A stretch of DNA of 64,000 nucleotides from Sedimenticola sp. (GTDB lineage: Bacteria; Pseudomonadota; Gammaproteobacteria; Chromatiales; Chromatiaceae), in the NCBI GenBank assembly GCA_026992075.1, contig JALXAM010000076.1, forward strand, positions 30,494-94,493, read 5' to 3'. Positions 1 to 7,912 of the stretch are shown one piece after another. Under the pieces are notes generated by a model. That model searched no databases. It saw only the letters and a program-made list of their open reading frames with translations, and was not told where the DNA came from. The number at the start of each line of letters is the position of its first letter. The first letter of the stretch is position 1. The position numbers were made by a program, and so were the translations under genes.

Positions 1-643
1 AGCTCGGCATCCAGCGAACGAAGTTCTCCAGCAGCCGCAAACCGGCGTCGGCGCTCTTTTCGGGGTGGAACTGCACCGCGAAGAGGTTGTCCCGCGCCAG
101 GGCGCTGGCGAAGCGCACGCCGTACTCGGTGACACCGGCCACCAGCCGCTCGTCCTCCGGCACCACGTGGTAGCTGTGCACGAAGTAGAAACGGCTGCCG
201 TCCTCGACCCCCTTCCACAGGGGGTGTGGCTGCACCTGCTCCACCCGGCTCCAGCCCATGTGGGGGATCTTCAGCGGCAGCCCCCGCTCCCCCGACATCT
301 CCTCGGAGAAGCGGATCACCCGGCCCGGCAGGATACCGAGCAACTCGGTGCCCTCGTTCTCCTCGCTGAACTCCATGAGCACCTGCAACCCCATGCAGAT
401 GCCGAGAAAGGGCTTCTCCTCCACCGCCTCGCGGATCGCCTGGTTGAGGTGGTGGCGGCCGATGGCGGCCATGCAGTCGCGCGCCGCCCCCTGGCCGGGG
501 AAGACCACCCGGTCGGCCTTACGGATCCAGTCATGGTCGTCGGTGACCCGCACCTCGGCATCGGGCGCCACGTGCTCGATGGCCTTGGAGACCGAGCGCA
601 GGTTGCCCATGCCGTAGTCGAGCACGGCGATTCTCTGGTTCAT
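1..643 (-). CDS. hisH: Imidazole glycerol phosphate synthase, glutaminase subunit HisH (3' end cut by window edge)
   Basis: Glutaminase half of the HisHF complex, which supplies ammonia for imidazole glycerol phosphate synthesis in histidine biosynthesis (cytoplasm). The frame opens MNQRIAVLDYGMGNLRS, contains the class I amidotransferase nucleophile elbow GICMG, and ends with the catalytic His/Glu motif FHPEKS. About 214 residues are visible and the family is about 210, so only a few residues are probably missing beyond base 1. The ATG (643-641) directly follows the TAG stop of hisB (646-644), so the two are almost certainly co-transcribed and translationally coupled in the order hisB-hisH, as in many gammaproteobacteria. 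hisA and hisF would be expected just outside the left edge (inference). Confidence 0.95.
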   Translation of the reverse strand, partial: MNQRIAVLDYGMGNLRSVSKAIEHVAPDAEVRVTDDHDWIRKADRVVFPGQGAARDCMAAIGRHHLNQAIREAVEEKPFLGICMGLQVLMEFSEENEGTELLGILPGRVIRFSEEMSGERGLPLKIPHMGWSRVEQVQPHPLWKGVEDGSRFYFVHSYHVVPEDERLVAGVTEYGVRFASALARDNLFAVQFHPEKSADAGLRLLENFVRWMPS

Positions 644-1234
644 CTACAAACTACCTTTTGTAGAGGGCACCACGCCGCCCAGGCGCGGATCGGGCTCCAG
701 CGCCATGCGCAGGGCGCGGCCGAAGGCCTTGAAGACGGTCTCGGCGATGTGGTGGGCGTTGCGGCCGCGGATGCAATCGATGTGCAGGGTCACCCCGGCG
801 TGGTTGACGAAGCCCTGAAAAAACTCGTGGAACAGGTCCACGTCGAACTCGCCGATGAGGGCGCGGCGGAAATCCACCTGCATCTCCAGCCCCGGCCGGC
901 CCGACAGGTCGATCACCACCCGGGACAGCGCCTCGTCCAGGGGCACGTAGGCGTGGCCGTAGCGGCGGATGCCCTTCTTGTCCCCCACTGCCTGGGTAAA
1001 GGCCTGCCCCAGGGTGATCCCCAGATCCTCCACCGTGTGGTGGGCGTCGATGTGCAGGTCACCCTTTGCCGTGATCTCCAGGTCGATGAGCCCGTGGCGC
1101 GCCACCTGGTCCAGCATGTGCTCGAGAAAGGGCACACCGGTGTCGAAGCGGCCCCTGCCCTCGCCGTCGAGGTCCAGGGCCACCGTGATCTGGGTCTCCA
1201 GGGTGTTGCGCTCCACCCGGGCGCTGCGGCTCAT
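644..1234 (-). CDS. hisB: Imidazoleglycerol-phosphate dehydratase HisB (monofunctional)
   Basis: Dehydrates imidazole glycerol phosphate to imidazole acetol phosphate, the step after HisHF. The 196-residue product is the monofunctional dehydratase, without the phosphatase domain found N-terminally in E. coli HisB. The two metal-binding motifs are visible: [10 protein letters not shown] at residues 61-70 and NAHHIAE at 159-165, which ligate the Mn ions in this family, plus [13 protein letters not shown] at 36-48. The start is an ATG at 1234. The stop abuts the hisH start with no spacer. It is divergent from the porin gene at 1403, with a 168-bp spacer holding the likely promoters. Confidence 0.96.
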   Translation of the reverse strand: MSRSARVERNTLETQITVALDLDGEGRGRFDTGVPFLEHMLDQVARHGLIDLEITAKGDLHIDAHHTVEDLGITLGQAFTQAVGDKKGIRRYGHAYVPLDEALSRVVIDLSGRPGLEMQVDFRRALIGEFDVDLFHEFFQGFVNHAGVTLHIDCIRGRNAHHIAETVFKAFGRALRMALEPDPRLGGVVPSTKGSL

Positions 1235-1338
1235 GGCGGCTCTCCGAAAGGTTTGAGGGCCGGATTATACAACGGGTGCCTCGCCGGTGGCCCACGCGCG
1301 CCACTCGATATCGCCATAAGAAGGATCTATTAGAGATA

Positions 1339-1357
1339 GAAATGCGAATCGTTATTA
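1339..1357 (+). promoter_or_regulatory. Candidate Fur box upstream of the siderophore-type porin
   Basis: The 19 bases include AATGCGAATCGTTATT, which matches the Fur consensus segment AATGATAATCATTATC at 13 of 16 positions. It lies 46-64 bp upstream of the ATG at 1403, a normal place for a repressor. The downstream product resembles LbtU-type siderophore porins, which are expected to be iron-regulated, so position and target agree. This is a single-site pattern match. Confidence 0.45.
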
Positions 1358-1402
1358 ATAGCGTCCTTGCTATTGTGCTTCGAATCGTCAACGAGCAACG
1401 CC

Positions 1403-2596
1403 ATGAAACGGCTAAACTATCGACTCGTCACCATTCTCCTTTTCACCCTCCTTGCAAGTTGCGCAATTGCCGGAGAGCCGGAGAGTCTGGAAGCCGAGCT
1501 GCAGCGCCTGCGGCAGGAGATTCTCAACCTCAAGCACAAGATCGAACGGCTGGAGAAGAGCCGTGCCCCTTTGAGGCGCGAACTCGAAAAGGCGCGGGAG
1601 GCGCGCCAGGCCGAGGAAGCGGGCAGGCCCCTGCCCCAACCCTCACCGCCCACCTGGAAGAAGCGTCTGGAGTTCAGCGGCCTTGTGGAGATCGAGGCCT
1701 CGACTACGGATGCTGGCGGTGGCGAAAGCGATCTCCAGGTCTCCACCGTGGAGCTTGGCGCCGACGCCCAGATCAACCCCTGGATGAACGCCCATCTACT
1801 GGTACTCTATGAACAGGGAAAGAGCGACCCGCCGGAGATCGACGAGGCCATCATCACCATCGCCAACCTGGAGCGCTCCCCCTGGTCCCTGGCGGTAGGG
1901 CGCCAGTATGTCCCCTTCGGCAACTATGACAGCCACATGGTCTCCGATCCCCTCACACTGGAGATCGGCGAGACCCGGGCCGCCGCCGCCCAGGCGGGAT
2001 TCGTGCGCAGCGACTTCCACGCCCTCGCCTTTGCTTTCAGGGGCGACACCGACAGCGAAATCCACTCTTTCGGCCTCAACCTGGGCCTCTCCCACGCCGC
2101 CGAGGGCGACGCACCCGGCTATAACCTGGAGATCTCCTGGCTCAACAACCTGGCCGAGAGCAAGAGTCTGCGCGAGCTGATCTCCCGTCCCGGCCGGCTG
2201 GAGAAACGGGTGCCCGGCCTGGCGTTCCAGGGCAGCCTGATCTGGAAAAAGTGGAAGTTCATCGCCGAGTGGCTCGGCGCTGCCACCGCCTTCGATCCCC
2301 TGGATCTGACTTTCGACGGACAGGGCGCAAAACCCCAAGCCGGCAACCTGGAAGCCGGTTATCGCTTCCAACTCGCCCGACAGGACAGCTTCGCCGCCCT
2401 CGGCTGGCAGTTCAGCCGCCAGGCCACGGCCCTCGGCCTGCCCCGCCAGCGCTATCTGGCCACCCTCGGCGTGGAGCTGTTCGAAGACGTGACCCTGGCC
2501 GCCGAATACGCTCGCGACCAGGACTACCAGGCGTCGAAGGGCGGCAATGGCGAGCGCTGCAACACCTTTACACTGCAACTCGCTGCCGTATTCTGA
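1403..2596 (+). CDS. LbtU-family siderophore porin (outer membrane)
   Basis: Outer membrane beta-barrel resembling the LbtU family, which in Legionella mediates TonB-independent uptake of a siderophore. The 397-residue product starts with a signal peptide (residues 1-24), then a charged coiled coil (about 27-65, rich in Leu/Glu/Arg) typical of trimeric or LbtU-type porins, then a proline-rich linker. The barrel opens with FSGLVEIEAS and carries EIDEAIITIANLERSP, VGRQYVPFG and SDPLTLEIGETRAAA, the characteristic family blocks. It ends in an aromatic residue (AAVF), as outer membrane barrels do. LASC at residues 17-20 could be read as a lipobox, so a lipoprotein cannot be excluded. The start at 1403 is chosen because the signal peptide begins there; an upstream in-frame start at 1367 would add 12 unlikely residues. 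A Fur-like box lies upstream. Confidence 0.8.
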   Translation: MKRLNYRLVTILLFTLLASCAIAGEPESLEAELQRLRQEILNLKHKIERLEKSRAPLRRELEKAREARQAEEAGRPLPQPSPPTWKKRLEFSGLVEIEASTTDAGGGESDLQVSTVELGADAQINPWMNAHLLVLYEQGKSDPPEIDEAIITIANLERSPWSLAVGRQYVPFGNYDSHMVSDPLTLEIGETRAAAAQAGFVRSDFHALAFAFRGDTDSEIHSFGLNLGLSHAAEGDAPGYNLEISWLNNLAESKSLRELISRPGRLEKRVPGLAFQGSLIWKKWKFIAEWLGAATAFDPLDLTFDGQGAKPQAGNLEAGYRFQLARQDSFAALGWQFSRQATALGLPRQRYLATLGVELFEDVTLAAEYARDQDYQASKGGNGERCNTFTLQLAAVF

Positions 2597-2669
2597 AGCG
2601 GGATATGTGGAATCACCAAGCTGATTTCCACGAGCCTTGGATTCATCCCAGGTCATGGAAAGAGGTCAC

Positions 2670-2747
2670 GTAGGAGCGGCGTCCCCGCCGCGAACCCACG
2701 ATGCCGGAGATGCCTTCGTTATTCGGCGCGAGGACGCGCCTCCTACA
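2670..2747 (+). repeat. 78-bp dispersed palindromic repeat, copy 1
   Basis: Begins GTAGGAGCGGCG and ends CGCCTCCTACA, so the ends are inverted. A second copy of the same length and orientation lies at 30539-30616, with matching internal blocks CGCGAACCC, ATGCCTTCGT and TTCGGCGCGA. About 20 bases upstream are also partly shared (TCATGGAAA). It sits between the convergent porin and cytochrome b genes. The GTAGGAGCG start is typical of REP-type elements of gammaproteobacteria (known class); no mobilising enzyme is in the window. Confidence 0.75.
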
Positions 2748-2762
2748 TCACCCAAACCCGAA

Positions 2763-3419
2763 TTATTCCTTCGCCAGCCGCTGCGGCTCATCCTGCTCCA
2801 GGTAGGCCAGCTCGGCGTCGGTGAGTTCCACCTCGTCGTAGCCGGTGATCATGGGTGCCACATGGTGCAGGAAACCGCCACCCGTGGTGAGCAGGTAGAG
2901 ATGGATGATGACGAAGGCGAGAATGGCGAACGCGGCGGCCACGTGGATGGTGGCCACCCACTCCAAGGCGGGATGGGAGATGCCCCCCTGCCAGTAGTTG
3001 TAGGCCAGGTAAGCCAGGCCGGAGAACCAGATGAGGGGAAACAGAAACAGCTTGAGCCCCAGGTAAGAAGCGGCCTGCAGCGGGTTGTGCTTGCGCCAGA
3101 AATGTTTGCGATAGGGGTGCTGCTCCCCCTTGAAGATGCCGTAGGCATAGAAACGCATCACCGGCCATAACCCCTTGGTGGTGGGCAGGTAGTGGCGCCA
3201 GGTGCCGGTGGTGAGATGCCAGAAGATGGCGAAGATCCAGAGCACGATGAGGGACAGGGCCGCCACCACGTGGAAATAGACCGCCTTGTCGAAACTGATC
3301 AGTCCGTAATAGCCATGCACCCGGAAACCGGTGAACAGCAACACGAAGATGAGCAGCGCCTGGGTCCAGTGCCAGAAACGTTCGAAGCCGTTGAAAATAC
3401 GAACCTTGCGAATGGGCAT
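2763..3419 (-). CDS. Cytochrome b561-type membrane subunit, partner of the octaheme cytochrome
   Basis: The 218-residue four-helix membrane cytochrome b begins MPIRKVRIFNGFERFWHW. Membrane segments lie at about residues 15-35, 45-67, 117-140 and 155-175. Histidines in the segments (W-H-W near residue 17, H45, H63, H158, H167) are candidate haem b ligands, as in the cytochrome b561/HydC-like family that links quinol pools to periplasmic haem proteins. Its ATG overlaps the TGA stop of the upstream octaheme cytochrome by one base (TGATG), indicating translational coupling. The likely job is moving electrons between the quinone pool and the octaheme enzyme; direction is not readable from sequence. 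It ends in a charged cytoplasmic tail. Confidence 0.85.
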   Translation of the reverse strand: MPIRKVRIFNGFERFWHWTQALLIFVLLFTGFRVHGYYGLISFDKAVYFHVVAALSLIVLWIFAIFWHLTTGTWRHYLPTTKGLWPVMRFYAYGIFKGEQHPYRKHFWRKHNPLQAASYLGLKLFLFPLIWFSGLAYLAYNYWQGGISHPALEWVATIHVAAAFAILAFVIIHLYLLTTGGGFLHHVAPMITGYDEVELTDAELAYLEQDEPQRLAKE

Positions 3420-5125
3420 CAGCCTCTCCTCCCGCGCAGCAGGATACGCAGCAATCCATGACCGGTGACCCCCGCCAGGGTACCGCCCACCAGCAACAGG
3501 CCGAACCAGTCGAGCCAGGGTTGGGAATCCCGTCCCGGCAGGTAGAAACCGGCGAGCTCCTTCAGGCGACCGTTCTTCGAATGACACTGGTCGCAATCCA
3601 CCGCCTGCTCCTTGGGCGCCACCATGTGGTTCTGCGGCCACCAGGACCAGGTCTTCACGAAACCGTATTCGCCGCTGTAGGGGATGCCGTTCTCCTCCAT
3701 GCCCCGCCGAATGGCGCGGGCGAAGTCGTAGTTGCCCCAGAAGGCGTCCTCGTCATCCCCCCAAAGGTGCATGTAGACCAAGGTGTTGCGACCCTTGTCG
3801 TACGGCTGCCAGGTGACCATGCGTTTGAAGGGCCAGATGCGCGACTTCGGATCCTGGGGCGAACCTTCGATGTGGTTGATCTCCACCGGCTTGCTTGGAT
3901 CGAACACGGTGTCGATGGTGGTGTAGGTGACCTTGCCGTCGAACCATCGATAGGTGGGCACCAGGTTCTCGCCGTACTTGAAGGAGCCCTTGATGGACTT
4001 GTAGGTGTGGCGAGGCTCGCCGTTGCCCTGGACGTAGCCCTCCTCCCGGTAACCCACGCCGTTCTTCAGGCGCCCTGCGGTGCGCCAGTCCCAGAACACC
4101 TTGGTGGCCACTCCGCCACGCGCCGTGGCCGGAATATGGCAGCTCTCGCAGGCCACCCGGTCCACGTGATCATTGAGCTTGAAGCCACGGATACTGAAAG
4201 GGTGGGGCTTGTCGCCATGGCAGCTCTCGCAGGTCGCGGTCTGCCGCTCCATGCCCGGCTTGGGCAGGGCATGCTCCTTCTCGTCCCAGGCGATCATGTT
4301 GTAGCGGCTGCCGGCCCACTGATGCCCCTCCCCCACATGGCAGATGATGCAGGCGAAATTCTCGCCCTGCTCCGACATGTGCACATCCACCTCACGCGGC
4401 GGATGGAACAACACCGAGGAGAGGTCGCCGTGCTTCACGTTGTCGCCACCCCCGCCATAGAAATGGCAGGTGCCACAGTTGGCCCGGGCCGGCAGGCGCA
4501 CGCTCTGAGCCACCTTCACCCAGTCGATGGGGGGCTTGCCCTCGAACAGGATGGCGCAGGCCTTGTTCCCTTTGCTGGGCGGCAGCTTGTAATAGGTACC
4601 GGTGGACTCATGGCAGACCAGGCAGTCGATGTTCTCCTGCTTGGTGAGGTCGTAGTCCGGACTGGTGCGATTGAAACCAGCGTGACACTGGGCGCACATG
4701 CCCTCGTTGCCGCGGGCGTTGGTGCAGAAGTTGTTGATGAGCCAGTCCTTGCCCAGCTGTTGGCCGGTCTCCGGATCCTTGTAACTCCAGGTCCAGTGCT
4801 TGTTGTGGATGAACTGGTCTCCCGCCTTGTTGTGACAGGAAAGGCAGGCCTTCGTCACCTCGGGGCCGCTGCTGAAAGGCCCCTGCAGCTCCTTGTACTT
4901 GGTATGGTCCGCCGTGGATTTGCGGCGCTTGTCCTCATCCAGTGCGGTGATCGGGTTGTCCACCCCGCCTTTTACACCGATGTCGGTGTATTCGGTGATG
5001 CCCAGCTCCACCTTGCCCCCCTCCTGCTCGGCCTGGGCGGTCGGCTCGGCACGAGCCACGGCGAGACCGACCAGACATAGCAGCATCGGAAACAAGTGGA
5101 AGGATGATCTGAATCTCCCTGGCAT
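3419..5125 (-). CDS. Octaheme c-type cytochrome, tetrathionate reductase family
   Basis: Periplasmic multihaem enzyme of the octaheme tetrathionate reductase (OTR) family, whose Shewanella member reduces tetrathionate, nitrite and hydroxylamine in vitro. Eight CXXCH haem sites are present, at residues 94-98, 144-148, 168-172, 217-221, 259-263, 299-303, 326-330 and 511-515. The long haem-free stretch 331-510 before the last site is typical of the family. A cleavable-looking signal peptide is followed by VARAEP. A hydrophobic C-terminal segment (about residues 535-555) followed by RILLRGRRG suggests membrane anchoring beside the cytochrome b encoded next. The ATG at 5125 is preferred over an in-frame TTG 15 bases upstream because GGAGGG lies 6-11 bases before it. 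True substrate unknown: tetrathionate, sulfite, nitrite or hydroxylamine are all possible. Confidence 0.88.
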   Translation of the reverse strand: MPGRFRSSFHLFPMLLCLVGLAVARAEPTAQAEQEGGKVELGITEYTDIGVKGGVDNPITALDEDKRRKSTADHTKYKELQGPFSSGPEVTKACLSCHNKAGDQFIHNKHWTWSYKDPETGQQLGKDWLINNFCTNARGNEGMCAQCHAGFNRTSPDYDLTKQENIDCLVCHESTGTYYKLPPSKGNKACAILFEGKPPIDWVKVAQSVRLPARANCGTCHFYGGGGDNVKHGDLSSVLFHPPREVDVHMSEQGENFACIICHVGEGHQWAGSRYNMIAWDEKEHALPKPGMERQTATCESCHGDKPHPFSIRGFKLNDHVDRVACESCHIPATARGGVATKVFWDWRTAGRLKNGVGYREEGYVQGNGEPRHTYKSIKGSFKYGENLVPTYRWFDGKVTYTTIDTVFDPSKPVEINHIEGSPQDPKSRIWPFKRMVTWQPYDKGRNTLVYMHLWGDDEDAFWGNYDFARAIRRGMEENGIPYSGEYGFVKTWSWWPQNHMVAPKEQAVDCDQCHSKNGRLKELAGFYLPGRDSQPWLDWFGLLLVGGTLAGVTGHGLLRILLRGRRG

Positions 5126-5152
5126 GGTGACCCTCCGCAACGAAATATTTTC

Positions 5153-5995
5153 TTAACCTACTTCATCCTCACCACCCGATCCTTGACCATGGGCAATCAC
5201 CGCCCGCCACTGTGCCAGCAGCTCGCTGCTGCTGGCCGCCACAGCAGAACGCACCTCGCAGCTGGACACTGGTATGGGTTCGCCTTCAAGGGTGCAGCTA
5301 GCGCCTCCAGCTTCAGTGAATATGAGTTGTCCGGCGGCGTAGTCCCACAACTTCTGACCCCCGTGGAGATAGAGGCTGGCACGGCCATCCGACATCCAGC
5401 ACCACTCCAACGCCACGCTGCCCAGGTTGCGCTGGGATGCATAGGGCGGGTCCGCCGCCAGCGCCAGGGTCAGGGATCGCGGCAGTCGTTTGTAGTCCAC
5501 CAGCGCCAGGGCTTTGGACAGGGACTCCTCCGTGCCGGCAAGTTGCAGCGGCTCCCCGTTACGCTCAGCCCCCATGCCACGCCGGGCGGCGAACGTCTCG
5601 TCCCGCACCGGATCGTGCACGATGCCCAGCACCACCTCCCCCCCGACCTGCAGGGCCAGTGAAACGCAGAAGAAAGGGAAACCATGAGCATAGTTGGTGG
5701 TGCCGTCCAGGGGGTCGAGAATCCAGCAACCTCCGGTGGTTGCCAGCGCCTCCTGCTGCAGCCGGCAGGCGGACTCTTCCCCCAGGCATCCATACCCGGG
5801 CCACCGATCGGCCAACACCCGCCACATGGTCCGTTGCATGGCCCGGTCCGCCTCGGTCACCGGACTGCCGTCCGCCTTGTAGGAGACCCTGGCCCGGTGG
5901 AAACGGCCCATCAGCTCTCTCATCGCGGTCCACCGGATCAACTCTTTCAAGTCACGCCATGCACTTTCCTCGAGGAAGGGCAGCCGTTCTTCCAT
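5153..5995 (-). CDS. Inositol monophosphatase family protein (IMPase/CysQ-like)
   Basis: Mg-dependent sugar- or nucleotide-phosphate phosphatase fold, 280 residues. Family motifs are in order: TEADRAMQ, GEES (metal-binding Glu), WILDPLDGTTNYAHG (the DPxDGT signature), and WDYAAGQLIFTEAGG near the C-terminus (the WDxAAG motif). Both CysQ (removal of 3'-phosphoadenosine 5'-phosphate made during sulfate assimilation) and SuhB-like inositol monophosphatase share these motifs, so the substrate is open. The ATG at 5995 is chosen because AGAAGG lies just before it; a TTG 51 bases upstream is the alternative. It precedes the octaheme cytochrome by 27 bases on the same strand and is probably its operon leader. 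Whether this reflects sulfur-nucleotide metabolism or chance is not clear. Confidence 0.85.
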   Translation of the reverse strand: MEERLPFLEESAWRDLKELIRWTAMRELMGRFHRARVSYKADGSPVTEADRAMQRTMWRVLADRWPGYGCLGEESACRLQQEALATTGGCWILDPLDGTTNYAHGFPFFCVSLALQVGGEVVLGIVHDPVRDETFAARRGMGAERNGEPLQLAGTEESLSKALALVDYKRLPRSLTLALAADPPYASQRNLGSVALEWCWMSDGRASLYLHGGQKLWDYAAGQLIFTEAGGASCTLEGEPIPVSSCEVRSAVAASSSELLAQWRAVIAHGQGSGGEDEVG

Positions 5996-6252
5996 CCACC
6001 TTCTCCGAATCTCTCTGTGCCCGTGCCCTGCACCAAGGCTCTCCAATCCAGACCCTTGCTCCGTTTTGAGAAGAACTTCCCAGATCGCAAAAGGAAATTT
6101 CCTTCCCGAAGCCCCTTTGTTACCATCCCGGGCAGTTTACGAGAGTGCCCTCATGGCCCGCCACCTCCACGTGTTCCCATCCGGGCATACACCTTACTCC
6201 ATGGCCGCCGGCACCCAGGGATTCTTCAACCGGCAGCAGCTGCAGGGAAAAC
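5996..6252. other. Divergent spacer between the phosphatase operon and the binding-protein operon
   Basis: About 257 bp. It must contain promoters for both directions, but no good sigma-70 pair or operator was recognised. A short open frame starting at 6152 runs to 6305 but resembles nothing known and has no coding neighbours in frame, so it is not called. Confidence 0.4.
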
Positions 6253-6726
6253 TTGAAACAGGGAACCGGACAATCTCCTTCTCCGAGAGGTCTCCACCGG
6301 CTTAGGCGAAGACACGCTCTCGAAATCCTGCTCCTCCTCTGGACGTTGCTGGCCGGCGGGCCGTTGTACGCAGTCCAGCTGGTGGTCAATCCTTCCGTCC
6401 CCGACACCAAACTCTCCCCCTCGACCGTTCGCGCCCTTTTCAACATGCGGCTCCTCCAGTGGTCCGACGGCACACCCGTCCGGGTCTACGTGCTGCCGGA
6501 CGACAACGCGCTGCACCGCCAGTTCTGCAAACGGTACCTGGGGGTCTTCCCTCATCAGCTCCGTTACTCCTGGAATCGCAGGGTTTACTCCGGCATCGGG
6601 CAGTCCCCGCACCAGGTGAAGAACGTGGAGGAGATGCGTCAACGAATCGCCGATACGCCCGGCGCCATCGGCTACCTTCCCGAGGACCTGATCGATGACA
6701 GCGTACGAGCAGTCGAAATGGAATAG
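6253..6726 (+). CDS. Small periplasmic phosphate-binding-like protein (PstS-type fold)
   Basis: A short solute-binding-like protein of the kind often annotated as phosphate ABC transporter substrate-binding protein, without ABC transporter genes nearby. A signal peptide (EILLLLWTLLAGGPLYA, after an Arg-rich start) precedes VQLVVNPSVPDTKLSPSTVR. The blocks ALFNMRLLQWSDGTPVRV, LPDDNALHRQF and TPGAIGYLPED are typical of the family. The start is uncertain: TTG at 6253 has CAGGGA just before it, while an ATG at 6145 would give an unusual long N-terminus. The last 32 bases overlap the following porin gene, so the two are coupled. With the porin and the GGDEF/EAL sensor it forms a three-gene operon that could pass a ligand signal to cyclic-di-GMP (inference). 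Confidence 0.75.
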   Translation: MKQGTGQSPSPRGLHRLRRRHALEILLLLWTLLAGGPLYAVQLVVNPSVPDTKLSPSTVRALFNMRLLQWSDGTPVRVYVLPDDNALHRQFCKRYLGVFPHQLRYSWNRRVYSGIGQSPHQVKNVEEMRQRIADTPGAIGYLPEDLIDDSVRAVEME

Positions 6727-7903
6727 GCTGGCCGCACTCCTGCTGGCGGTGGTCCCGGGGCTCGCCTTCGCCGGCGAAAACCCGGAGTGGTTCGAAGGCA
6801 TGCAACTGCACGCCTTTCTTTCCCAGGGGTATGTCCACACCACCCACAACCGCTTCATGGGCGACTCGGAAGAAGGCAGCCTCGACTTCCGGGAAGCGGG
6901 CGTCAACCTCTCGCTGAGGCCCACCCCATCCTGGCTCTTCTCCGCCCAGCTGTTGTCGCGCAAGGCCGGCGAAATGAACGATGGCAGCGTCAACCTCGAC
7001 TACGGCTTGGTGGACTTCACTCCCTTCTCCAATGAGACTTGGCGCATCGGCGTGATCGGCGGCCGCTTCAAGAATCCGATAGGCCTATACAACGACACCC
7101 GAGACGTCCCCTTCACCCGACCAAGCGTCTTCCTGCCTCAATCCATCTACTGGGAGAAGCTGCGGGACATCATGCTCTCTTCCGATGGAGGACAGTTCCA
7201 CGGCGAGTTCTTCCACGGCCGCCACAGCCTGTTGCTCCAGCTCGGCATCGGCCGCTTCACCACCAACGAGAACCTGGAGTGGGCCTACCTGGGCAACGAC
7301 AGGCCAGGAGAGTTCGAGAACGATGGTCTGAGCAGGGTGGGCAGGCTGCAGTACGAGTTCGAGGAGGGGCGGGTCCGCCTCGCCTTGAGCGGAATCGAGG
7401 CGAATTTCCGCTTCGAAGCGGAGCCGGGTCTGCCCACGGTGGGTTCGGGCAAGACCCGCATCGACTACTGGGTGGCCTCCTTCCAGTACAACGCGGAGCG
7501 CTGGAGCCTGACGGCGGAGTACATGCGCGAACCGGTCGAATGGCAATCCTATCTTCCCCCCGCCCTCAACGATTCCAGAGAGGCAGAGGGCTATTACCTG
7601 CAGGGAACCTGGAGGATCACCGAGGCACTGGAGGTACTGCTCAGGTACGACGCTGCCTACCTCGACCGCCACGACCGGGACGGCAGCAGGCAGAGCAGCC
7701 TCAGCGGCCTGCCGGCGCACCTCTATTTCAGCAGGATCTGGTCTCTCGGCCTCACCTGGCACATCACCAGCCACATGATGCTGCGCGGCCAGTTCGACAT
7801 CGCCGACGGCACCGCGCCACTTTCGGGCAGGGAAAACCCCGATCCCACGGCCATGGAGCGACACTGGAAGCTGTTCTCCCTGCTCTTCTCATTGGGGTTT
7901 TGA
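6695..7903 (+). CDS. Outer membrane porin-like beta-barrel
   Basis: 402 residues with a clear signal peptide (residues 1-26, ending GLAFA) and a barrel with alternating aromatic strands (LHAFLSQGYVHTTHNRFMG, FSAQLLSRKAGEMNDG, FKNPIGLYNDTRDVPFTRPS). It ends LFSLLFSLGF, with the C-terminal phenylalanine used by the BAM complex. The segment NPIGLYNDTRDVPFTRPSV resembles porins of the DcaP or phosphate-selective type, but the family could not be fixed by eye. The start ATG lies inside the preceding gene (32-base overlap) and the stop is 9 bases before the GGDEF/EAL gene. It probably supplies the ligand or ion route for the periplasmic binding protein next door. Confidence 0.8.
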   Translation: MTAYEQSKWNRLAALLLAVVPGLAFAGENPEWFEGMQLHAFLSQGYVHTTHNRFMGDSEEGSLDFREAGVNLSLRPTPSWLFSAQLLSRKAGEMNDGSVNLDYGLVDFTPFSNETWRIGVIGGRFKNPIGLYNDTRDVPFTRPSVFLPQSIYWEKLRDIMLSSDGGQFHGEFFHGRHSLLLQLGIGRFTTNENLEWAYLGNDRPGEFENDGLSRVGRLQYEFEEGRVRLALSGIEANFRFEAEPGLPTVGSGKTRIDYWVASFQYNAERWSLTAEYMREPVEWQSYLPPALNDSREAEGYYLQGTWRITEALEVLLRYDAAYLDRHDRDGSRQSSLSGLPAHLYFSRIWSLGLTWHITSHMMLRGQFDIADGTAPLSGRENPDPTAMERHWKLFSLLFSLGF

Positions 7904-7912
7904 AGCGCGACC

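Noticed and set aside
3458..5080. Long open frame antisense to the octaheme cytochrome
   Set aside because: It is a GC-rich shadow. The opposite strand encodes all eight haem motifs, and the antisense translation has no recognisable domain.
6152..6305. Short frame between the phosphatase and the binding-protein genes
   Set aside because: No known family or ribosome site of note; it overlaps the leader of the next gene and could be chance.
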